DNA of 15,000 bases. Source: Verrucomicrobiota bacterium. Lineage in GTDB: Bacteria; Verrucomicrobiota; Verrucomicrobiia; Limisphaerales; UBA9464. The position numbers and the translations under genes are program-made. Location of the stretch: NCBI GenBank assembly GCA_025354845.1, contig JANXMD010000293.1:1-15000 (forward strand), given 5' to 3'. The notes beneath the pieces were generated by a model, which ran no database searches, was not told where the DNA came from, and saw nothing but the letters and a program-made list of their open reading frames with translations. Shown one piece after another: positions 7,104 through 13,000 of this stretch (within the stretch, counting starts at the first letter, position 1; each line of letters opens with the position of its first letter).

Positions 7104-7605
7104 GGGCGAGGGCGCCCTCGGCACAGGCAAAACGGTCAATGTCCGCGACTCGATCGGAATGAGTCGCTAAAAGTTGGGAGCGGGTCCCGCCCTCAAAACA
7201 AACCCCGTTCCAACCCGGAGACATCGTGCAGCCGTACAGCGCATACTGACCTCCTGGAACCAGGTGCCCCGCTTGCCAGACGCCCGCGGGTACCACGTAT
7301 TGAACGCGATGCTCTGCCGCAGCGTCGGGGCCGAGAACCACGTCCTCACTCGTGCCGTCGGGTCGTAGCAGGATCAGGCGCAGGGGATCCCCGGCGTAGA
7401 AGTGCCACACTTCGTCGAAGGTCAGTCGATGAAACAACGAGTGACTCTGCGGATCCTCGCAGTATAACCCGATCATCGCAGTACCCGCCGGCGTGCCCGG
7501 CTCGATCTCCTGTTCGGAACGGTAGGTCTGGGCGAACAGCGTCCCCTCGACCGGCAGGGGTTTGAGTCCGTAGCGCTCGATGAGGGAGGCGATGGTGGGG
7601 GACAT
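7099..7605 (-). CDS. Cupin_5 (DUF985) family protein
   Basis: The protein is 168 aa, normal for the family, which has a double-stranded beta-helix (RmlC-like) fold seen in yeast YML079w. The start IASLIERYGLKPLPVEGTLFAQTYRS is characteristic. The core FHRLTFDEVWHFYAGDP gives a possible ligand or metal set (His59, Glu65, His68). QYVVPAGVWQAGHL and YALYGCTMSPGW are the later conserved blocks. The biochemical function is not known for most members; a role in sugar or small-molecule binding is plausible. The ATG at 7605 follows a run reading TTTTTTCCC, with no Shine-Dalgarno and a heptamer array 7 nt further out. The stop TAG (7101-7099) is part of the GGTAG end of the adjoining hairpin element, so the C-terminus may have been altered by that insertion. 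Confidence 0.88.
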   Translation of the reverse strand: MSPTIASLIERYGLKPLPVEGTLFAQTYRSEQEIEPGTPAGTAMIGLYCEDPQSHSLFHRLTFDEVWHFYAGDPLRLILLRPDGTSEDVVLGPDAAAEHRVQYVVPAGVWQAGHLVPGGQYALYGCTMSPGWNGVCFEGGTRSQLLATHSDRVADIDRFACAEGALAR

Positions 7606-7612
7606 GGGAAAA

Positions 7613-7640
7613 AATCCGTAATCCGCGATCGGTGATCAGT
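7613..7640. repeat. Degenerate heptamer array upstream of the cupin gene (4 units)
   Basis: Four adjoining 7-mers following (A/G)ATCNG(T/C): AATCCGT and AATCCGC, then GATCGGT and GATCAGT. It begins 7 nt upstream of the cupin ATG within the 80-nt gap to the oxidoreductase gene. It is the most degenerate of the longer arrays, but the period of 7 is consistent. Confidence 0.5.
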
Positions 7641-7685
7641 CAGGAAATGGGGCGCATCGACGGCTCAGTTCCGTGGACTCCGAGT

Positions 7686-8708
7686 TCAGAGCTCCAAACT
7701 CGCGAAAACGGTGTCCACCAAACTCTGTGTGCGTTCGCTGATCCGGATGCTTTCCTGGGCCTCGGCGCCTCGGGGCTCCTGGGTCAGATCGGCGAAGTTC
7801 TCCAACATCAGCACGGCCTGTCGCTTCCGGCTCGGCGTCTCCACACGAACGAAGCCTGATGGCGTGGCGAGCCCAGAGCGTTGCGTGAATCCAACGGGAC
7901 GACTGCAGTCGGGAATCAGGAATCCTCCCGCCCAATCCAGGACGAAGTCGTCCATGGAGATCACCCCTTTCTCACCCAAGAGTTCGAGATCCATCAGGCA
8001 CGCGCCCACCGTGTACCCCGCATCCCAAGTGCTGGTCAAACCATCGGCAAAGTCGACGACACCTGCTCCCCGGATGAAGCCACCGGTCACCGGATCCTTC
8101 TTGGCGACCCCGCGGCTTCGCACGACTGCGGGATGCGACGGCACATATTCCGCGATCGCCCGCATGGAGTACCAGGCCATGTCGCCGATGGCGCCGGTTG
8201 GTTCCTTGTCGGGCTGCAGGCGAATGTTGTTGCGATCGGCGGACGGGAAGAAGAACGAGGTGCGGATCGCCTCCAATCGGCCGGTTCGCTCCGCCAATTC
8301 GCGGCGAATCTGATGGGTGCGCGGATGGTGCGTGAAATGGGTGGCATCCATGAAGGCGACGCCGTTGGGCGTGCAGGCCGCCGTAATTCGGCGCAGCGAA
8401 TCAATATTAAGGAAGGGTTTGTCACCGAGTACGTGGCGCCCTTTGTTCGCGGCAGCCACGCAGATCGCCTCCCGCGCCACGGTTGGCGTGGCGACGTAGA
8501 CGGCATCCACGCCCCCATCGGCGAGAAGGGCCTCCCAGGTCGGGTGAACACGCACTCCGCCATGTCGCGCCGCAAAGTCGGTGGCTGCCTCGACCCGACG
8601 ACTGGCCACCGCGGCCAGACGAACCCGGTCGGTTTCACGCAATGCGGTGGCGATGACGTCGGCGATGAAGCCGGTTCCGACGATTCCAAGGTTCAGGGGA
8701 GTGCTCAT
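7686..8708 (-). CDS. Gfo/Idh/MocA family NAD(P)-dependent oxidoreductase
   Basis: The protein is 340 aa, the usual family size. The N-terminal Rossmann domain has GIVGTGFIADVIA (Gly8, Gly11, Gly13) and YVATPTVAREAI. GDKPF contains Lys97, the lysine of the family's EKP motif, with Asp in place of Glu. The C-terminal substrate domain follows from about residue 120 (FMDATHFTHHPRTHQIRREL, then TGAIGDMAWYSMRAI, matching the family's G.l.DlG.H. block but with Trp-Tyr where a catalytic His often sits). Members oxidise or reduce sugars, inositols or similar polyols, or act on trans-dihydrodiols. The substrate cannot be told here. The ATG at 8708 is the only good start. It is divergent from the plus-strand genes beginning at 8825, and 80 nt upstream of the cupin gene, with which it may be co-transcribed. 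Confidence 0.92.
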   Translation of the reverse strand: MSTPLNLGIVGTGFIADVIATALRETDRVRLAAVASRRVEAATDFAARHGGVRVHPTWEALLADGGVDAVYVATPTVAREAICVAAANKGRHVLGDKPFLNIDSLRRITAACTPNGVAFMDATHFTHHPRTHQIRRELAERTGRLEAIRTSFFFPSADRNNIRLQPDKEPTGAIGDMAWYSMRAIAEYVPSHPAVVRSRGVAKKDPVTGGFIRGAGVVDFADGLTSTWDAGYTVGACLMDLELLGEKGVISMDDFVLDWAGGFLIPDCSRPVGFTQRSGLATPSGFVRVETPSRKRQAVLMLENFADLTQEPRGAEAQESIRISERTQSLVDTVFASLEL

Positions 8709-8766
8709 GAATTCAGGACGACCCCGTTCCCATATCCCGCAGGTCCGTTCCGCGCAATTTCAGCCT

Positions 8767-8787
8767 TCAATTTTAGACTTTAGACTT
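8767..8787. repeat. Short heptamer repeat in the divergent intergenic region
   Basis: TAGACTT occurs twice in tandem (8774-8787), preceded by the related TCAATTT. It lies in the 116-nt divergent region between the oxidoreductase and the plus-strand genes, 38 nt before the plus-strand ATG. Its period matches the other arrays but it is short. Confidence 0.45.
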
Positions 8788-8812
8788 CCTCAGGGCTCGC
8801 GTAAGGACGGTT

Positions 8813-8817
8813 AGGAG
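8813..8817 (+). promoter_or_regulatory. Shine-Dalgarno AGGAG
   Basis: AGGAG lies 7 nt before the ATG at 8825 and favours that start over the second in-frame ATG at 8834. It is the clearest ribosome-binding site in the window. Confidence 0.7.
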
Positions 8818-8824
8818 CAACGCA

Positions 8825-9190
8825 ATGGACTTCATGCAATACCCGGGGATTCCCGCCCTGAACTCCCTCCCACAGGAGGAGCGCTTCGACCGGTTTCGAA
8901 AGGCTCATCAGTGGCTGATGGAGCACGATGCCGAATACCGTCGATGCACGCGACGATTCTGGACGTGGACGATCGCCTCCTTGATTAGCTATGCGCTCAC
9001 GGTCGCGGCGCTCGGTTGGTCGCTCACCCAAGGCGCCCTTTCCCGCGAGTGGTTTCAAGGAGTTCTTTCGGGACTTTCTGCGCCCTTGTTTCTCGCTGTT
9101 TGCTGGCCGGCGATGCGCTACCAGCGTTTCAAATGCAAAGCAGTCCAAAAGGCGCTCGAAGGCGAGGCGCCGAATGGCTGCCAGCCATGA
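8825..9190 (+). CDS. Small two-helix membrane protein of unknown function
   Basis: The protein is 121 aa. I do not recognise the family. A charged N-terminal third (PQEERFDRFRKAHQWLMEHDAEYRRCTRR) is followed by two likely membrane helices: about 47-66 (WTWTIASLISYALTVAALGW) and about 78-97 (FQGVLSGLSAPLFLAVCWPA). A short basic tail follows. Topology is probably both ends cytoplasmic. It has a good Shine-Dalgarno. Its stop overlaps the start of the DUF1801 gene (ATGA at 9187-9190), so the two are translationally coupled. Confidence 0.72.
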   Translation: MDFMQYPGIPALNSLPQEERFDRFRKAHQWLMEHDAEYRRCTRRFWTWTIASLISYALTVAALGWSLTQGALSREWFQGVLSGLSAPLFLAVCWPAMRYQRFKCKAVQKALEGEAPNGCQP

Positions 9191-9624
9191 AGCCCAAGGC
9201 AAAAGCCGCCCGGAAACCCAAGTCGGGAGACGACGCGGCGATGGCCGCGGCTTACTTGAAACAACTCCCGACGAAGGCACGTTCCGGACTGCGCCAGCTG
9301 GGTCGTTCCATTCTCGCCGCCGCACCCGGAGCCGAAATCGCCTTCAGTTACGGCATGCCCGCCTACCGCTTTGAAGGACGGCTCCTGGCCTGGATGGCTG
9401 CCTTCACCGAGCACTCCAGCTTTTTCCCGGGGGCGAGTCCGATCCGCGCGCTGGCCACGGAGCTGAAGACCTCGGGCTACAAAACCTCCAAGGGCACGAT
9501 TCAATTCCCGCACGGCGCCCCGATCCCGGCCGAATTGGTGGCCAAGTTGGTTCAGGTGCGGGTCGACGAAATCCGGAAGGCTGCGACCGCCAGGTCGCGA
9601 ACTCGGACACCCCGTACCCGCTGA
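9187..9624 (+). CDS. DUF1801 family protein (YdhG-like)
   Basis: The protein is 145 aa. The start at 9187 overlaps the upstream stop as ATGA; an earlier in-frame start would only add sequence antisense in character to the neighbour. After a Lys-rich N-terminus (MKPKAKAARKPKSG) come the family blocks: YLKQLPTKARSGLRQLGRSILAAAPGA, IAFSYGMPAYRFEGRLLAWMAAF, HSSFFPGASPI and the hallmark GYKTSKGTIQFPHG, then a helix ending in an Arg-rich tail. DUF1801 proteins are small alpha/beta cytosolic proteins. B. subtilis YdhG (Fra) has been linked to iron delivery, but that role cannot be assumed here. It is followed by a weak terminator. Confidence 0.88.
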   Translation: MKPKAKAARKPKSGDDAAMAAAYLKQLPTKARSGLRQLGRSILAAAPGAEIAFSYGMPAYRFEGRLLAWMAAFTEHSSFFPGASPIRALATELKTSGYKTSKGTIQFPHGAPIPAELVAKLVQVRVDEIRKAATARSRTRTPRTR

Positions 9625-9645
9625 TCCGCAGCCCGTTTCGATCTA

Positions 9646-9665
9646 CGGGACTCGTTCCGGTTTTT
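9646..9665 (+). terminator. Possible short intrinsic terminator after the DUF1801 gene
   Basis: CGGGA pairs with TTCCG (one G-U) around a CTCG tetraloop, followed by G and five T. The stem is only 5 bp, so termination may be partial. It would separate the small operon from the AbgT-family gene. Confidence 0.4.
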
Positions 9666-9705
9666 GCTCGTTGTGGTCGACGTTCTCGAAAAGGATGACC
9701 GGGAC

Positions 9706-11282
9706 ATGGCGATCCGGGATTCCTCGCCCCCAAACGCCAATTCCCCAGGCGGCGCGTTCTCCTTGCTGGAGCGACTGGGCAACCGACTTCCCGACCCGGT
9801 GCTCTTGTTCGTTTTTGCCGCGCTGGCTGTCTGCGTGATGTCCGCGGTGCTGTCGCGGGTGTCCTTTTCAGAACTCGATCCTCGCACGCTGACACGCGAC
9901 GCGAGCGGGCAGGCTGCCGGCGGGCACCCGCTACAGGTCATCAATCTCCTGTCTCCCGGCCCGGCGGTGCGCTTCCTGTCGCGAATGGTGCGGTCATTCA
10001 CCGAGTTCCCCCCGTTGGGCGTGGTGCTGGTGGCCATGTTGGGCGTCGGGGTGGCGGAACATTCCGGATTCATCGGGGCCGGATTGAAGTGGCTTCTGGA
10101 GGTCACCCCGCGGCGATGGCTTTCGCCCGCCCTGTTGCTCACGGCGATTCTGTCCCACTCAGCGGCGGACTGCGGCTTCGTGCTGGTGGTGCCGATTGGG
10201 GGACTGATTTTCGCCGCAGCGGGGCGACATCCCATCGCCGGGGTTTGCTGCGCCTTCGCGGGGGTGAGCGGCGGCTACAGCGCCAGCTTCCTGCCCACCA
10301 GCCTCGATCCGCTGCTCCAGAGTTTTACCCAGGAGGCGGCCCGGTTGGTCGCCCCGGCACCCTCGTGCACCCGCTGTGCAATTGGTACTTCACCAGTGTT
10401 TCCTCGCTCATGATCATCGGGCTGGCCTGGTGGCTGACCGATCGGTTCATTGAGCCGCGCCTGCAAACGTCTATGCCGTGGAGTCCGGTGGCGACTGGGC
10501 CTGCGGACGAGCTGGATCTCGCACGCCCACTCACCTCGACGGAGCGCCATGCCCTGGGTTGGGGAGTGATGTCGGTGTTGGCGATGCTGCTCCTCACCGC
10601 CGCAAGCGCGGCGCCCGCCGGGTCCCCCTTTCGCAGCCCAAACGGCGCTCTCACCGCCCCCGGGTCCCCTCTCGTGGACTCGATCGTCCCGCTGCTCTTT
10701 CTGGTCGCCCTGGTTCCCGGTGTGGTCTTCGGACGCCTTGCCGGAACGATTCGTTCGCACCGGGATGTAGTCACCGGGATGACCCGTTCCATAGCGACCA
10801 TGAGTTCCTTCCTGGTGATGGCTTTTGCCGCAGCCCAGTTCACCTACGTGTTCCGGGAATCGAATCTGGGTGCCCTGTTCGCCGTGAAGGGCGCCTCCGC
10901 ACTCAAGGCCCTGCATCTGCCGGTGCCGGTGATGATTGCTGGTATGGTGCTGCTCTCCACGTCGTTGAATCTCTTCATCGGATCGGCCTCGGCCAAGTGG
11001 GCCATCCTGGCCCCAGTGGTCGTTCCGGTGATGATGTCCGCGGGAATTGCGCCCGAGTGGACCCAGGCGGCCTTCCGAGTGGGATCGTCGAGCACCAACG
11101 TCATCACCCCGCTCATGACCTACTTTCCGTTGGTGGTCCTGTTCTGCCGTCGGTATCGCGACGACTTTGGTATTGGGACGCTCATCCGGCTCATGATTCC
11201 GTATTCCCTGGTCTTTATCGCCGCCTGGACCGGGTTGTTGATTGTCTGGCGGATGGCCGGATGGCCCTTGGGGTTGCAATAG
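9706..11282 (+). pseudogene. AbgT-family transporter, interrupted by one -1 frameshift near 10356
   Basis: AbgT-family proteins are polytopic inner-membrane carriers; E. coli AbgT takes up p-aminobenzoyl-glutamate, and gonococcal MtrF exports sulfonamides. The first reading frame carries NRLPDPVLLFVFAALAV, GVVLVAMLGVGVAEHSGFIGA, SAADCGFVLVVPIGGLIF and AGVSGGYSASFLPTSLDPLL. At GTC-GCC-CCG (10348-10356) it breaks, and the protein continues one base back as GTLVHPLCNWYFTSVSSL, then LVDSIVPLLFLVALVPGV, GSASAKWAILAPVVVPVMM and GSSSTNVITPLMTYFPL. One added G in the CCCCGG run (10352-10357) restores an intact protein of about 525 aa, normal for the family. Left as is, the first frame ends at 10413. 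No other lesion is seen, so this is a sequencing error or a very recent mutation. The ATG at 9706 is preferred over TTG at 9664 because AAGGA lies 10 nt before it. Confidence 0.88.
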
Positions 11283-11284
11283 CC

Positions 11285-11677
11285 GTGAACCTTTCCCCCA
11301 CGCCATCCGGAGCTCCGTCGCCCCAGCCGCCGCTCATTTCGGCCACGGCGACCACCGTCCATCCCGAACGGACTCCCTTCCATCCCGCCGCCGCTGGCCT
11401 GTTGATCGTGGTGGATACTCTGTGGAATTTCGCGGAGTTCGCGGTCATCGACTGGTTTTTCACCATTCCCGCCAGCTTCGTGTCGGTGTTCGGGCCGGTG
11501 TATTGGATCCAGCGTCGGTACCATCAGAACACGGTCTCGGTGGCCTTGGCCAAAGCGCTATTTCTTGGTGTGGTCGCAGCCGTGCCGTTTTCTGTCACCG
11601 GCACCCCGGTCGGGCTCGCCCTGCTGGCGTGGGCAGGCATCAAGCATCCCTGGAAACGCGGCGGCAGCCCGGTGTGA
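11285..11677 (+). CDS. Small membrane protein of unknown function, coupled to the AbgT-family gene
   Basis: The predicted product is 130 aa from a GTG at 11285, 2 nt after the AbgT-family stop. The frame is open far upstream, but that part is only the transporter gene read out of frame. A Pro/Ser/Thr-rich N-terminus (about 30 residues) precedes likely helices: about 38-56 (AAGLLIVVDTLWNFAEFAVI), 58-74 (WFFTIPASFVSVFGPVYWI) and 87-121 (SVALAKALFLGVVAAVPFSVTG, then LALLAWAGI), with a basic tail HPWKRGG. The hydrophobic character, Trp/Phe content and tight coupling suggest a real gene. I do not recognise the family, and a link to transport is only inferred from position. Confidence 0.6.
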   Translation: MNLSPTPSGAPSPQPPLISATATTVHPERTPFHPAAAGLLIVVDTLWNFAEFAVIDWFFTIPASFVSVFGPVYWIQRRYHQNTVSVALAKALFLGVVAAVPFSVTGTPVGLALLAWAGIKHPWKRGGSPV

Positions 11678-11884
11678 CCCCACCTCTTGCGCCCAACACG
11701 CAGCGTTTTCCCGTCGGATCCACCTCCCGATTTCGGCCGGGATCGGATAGCCGACCGGAGCCGGACCGCGCCAAGGCTTGCCCTGTGGCCGGATTTCGAA
11801 TGAACTCCCCGCCCATGTCTCCAGCGTCCCCTTGCCGCCCGAGGCCCACGGTTGGGCCAGATCGTCGATTAACGAATTGACCAT
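11678..11884. other. Stretch without a convincing gene
   Basis: Between the small membrane protein and the promoter of the ABC permease I see no family-like reading frame on the plus strand. A minus-strand frame (11977 to 11558) crosses it but overlaps genes on both sides and resembles nothing I know. There is no GTAG-type hairpin and no heptamer array. It could be a remnant gene or a leader region. Confidence 0.4.
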
Positions 11885-11912
11885 TTGACCCCGTCCGCCC
11901 GGACCGTATGAT
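11885..11912 (+). promoter_or_regulatory. Sigma-70-type promoter for the ABC permease gene
   Basis: A -35 box TTGACC (11885-11890) and a -10 box TATGAT (11907-11912) are separated by 16 bp. Transcription would begin near 11919, leaving a leader of about 20 nt before the ATG at 11940. A second TTGACC lies 8 bp upstream (11877-11882). The match to consensus is 5 of 6 in each box; usage is inferred. Confidence 0.6.
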
Positions 11913-11939
11913 GTCACCCACACAGTCACAGACTCTTGA

Positions 11940-12899
11940 ATGAGGCAATTTCTTGCCATCGCATCGAACGCGTTCATGGAACTGGTCCGGCAGCCAATCT
12001 ATTTGCTGCTGATGACCAGTTCGGCCTGTTTTTCGGTATTCCTCTCGGTGGTTCCCTACTTCGGATTCGGGGATGATCCGAAACTGGTGAAAGACAGCAC
12101 GCTTGCCGTCACGCTGTTGTCGGGCCTGCTCACCTCGGTCCTTTGCGCTTCGGCCTCGGTGGGGCAGGAAATCCGATCCGGCACCGCCCTGACGGTTCTG
12201 GCCAAGCCGGTCGGCCGCATGACCTTCCTGCTGGCGAAGTACGCAGGCCTGGCGGCCACATTGTTGCTGATCACGTACACCAACATGGTGGCCGCGCTGC
12301 TAGCCAGCCGAATGGCCTTCGACGCCTACGGCAATGCCGACACGTTGAGCTTTAGCATTTACCTCACCTTTGGAGGGCTGGCCTTCGGGATTGGGGGATT
12401 CTCCAATTTCTTCCTTCGCCGCACTTTTGTCTCGGACGCGACGTTTGCTTTTGTGGCATTGACCACCATCGCCCTCTGGGTCGTGGCTCAGTTTACCGTT
12501 CTGGATCGCGCCTTTGACGGTGCGGCGCACATCGACTGGCGACTGGTACCCGCGGGGGTGTTGATCCTGTTTGCTCTCTGGGTGCTGGCAGGTGTGGCGC
12601 TCGCGTGCTCCACGCGACTGGAAGTGATTCCTACTCTAGCGGTGTGTACCGCGGTGTTTTTGATCGGACTGATGACCGACTATCTGTTCAAGGGCGCGGC
12701 GGATGCGGGCTCCTGGTGGGCACGCGTCAGCTATTCGGTCGTTCCGAACTGGCAGCAGTTCTGGCTCGCCGATGCTTTGGAGGACAAGAAATCGATTCCC
12801 TGGTCCTACGTGCTGAAGGCCGCCGGGTACCTGGTGACCTACGTCAGTGCAGCCCTGGCGGTGGCGCTGAGCCTCTTCGAAGACCGGGAGCTTTCCTGA
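11940..12899 (+). CDS. ABC-2 type transporter permease subunit
   Basis: The protein is 319 aa. It begins MRQFLAIASNAFMELVRQPIYLLLM, the amphipathic start and first helix typical of ABC-2 permeases. SVGQEIRSGTALTVLAKPVGRMTFLLAKYAG follows: the E-r-G-T-l...kPv.R..f..aK pattern is the family's cytoplasmic signature. About five further helices come next: LAATLLLITYTNMVAALLA, LTFGGLAFGIGGFSNFFL, FVALTTIALWVVAQFTVL, VLILFALWVLAGVALAC and PTLAVCTAVFLIGLMTDYLF. A last one lies near 291-311 (LVTYVSAALAVALSLFE). Such permeases pair with a separate ATPase to export lipids, polysaccharide or drugs. No ATPase gene is adjacent in this window. It has its own promoter, and hflK follows after 101 nt on the same strand. 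Confidence 0.85.
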   Translation: MRQFLAIASNAFMELVRQPIYLLLMTSSACFSVFLSVVPYFGFGDDPKLVKDSTLAVTLLSGLLTSVLCASASVGQEIRSGTALTVLAKPVGRMTFLLAKYAGLAATLLLITYTNMVAALLASRMAFDAYGNADTLSFSIYLTFGGLAFGIGGFSNFFLRRTFVSDATFAFVALTTIALWVVAQFTVLDRAFDGAAHIDWRLVPAGVLILFALWVLAGVALACSTRLEVIPTLAVCTAVFLIGLMTDYLFKGAADAGSWWARVSYSVVPNWQQFWLADALEDKKSIPWSYVLKAAGYLVTYVSAALAVALSLFEDRELS

Positions 12900-12952
12900 T
12901 CCGTGCCATGACCGCCGCCGTTTTCCCACCTGCCTCCGACCGTCCCGAGCGA

Positions 12953-12970
12953 CTGCCGGCCGTCCGGCGG
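12953..12970 (+). other. Stem-loop between the ABC permease gene and hflK
   Basis: CTGCCGG pairs with CCGGCGG (7 bp, one U-G) around CCGT. The next 10 nt end in TTTT, so it may be a weak terminator or an attenuator ahead of hflK. Confidence 0.3.
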
Positions 12971-13000
12971 ACCGCGCCTTTTAGTCCCTTTCCCCTCTGA

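Noticed and set aside
8709..8824. Sigma-70 promoters in the divergent region
   Set aside because: The best candidates match only about half of each box, too weak to report as a feature.
10348..10360. Programmed -1 ribosomal frameshift in the AbgT-family gene
   Set aside because: The zero-frame codons GTC-GCC-CCG-GCA do not make a standard slippery heptamer, and the family is not known to use frameshifting.
10478..11284. Upstream extension of the small membrane protein frame through the AbgT-family gene
   Set aside because: This part is the transporter gene read in another frame; its Gly/Arg/Pro/His-rich product resembles nothing. Only the part from 11285 looks real.
11558..11977. 139-codon minus-strand frame across the gene-poor stretch before the ABC permease
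   Set aside because: It overlaps the small membrane protein and the permease start, has no ribosome-binding site that I can see, and resembles no family. A remnant gene cannot be fully excluded.
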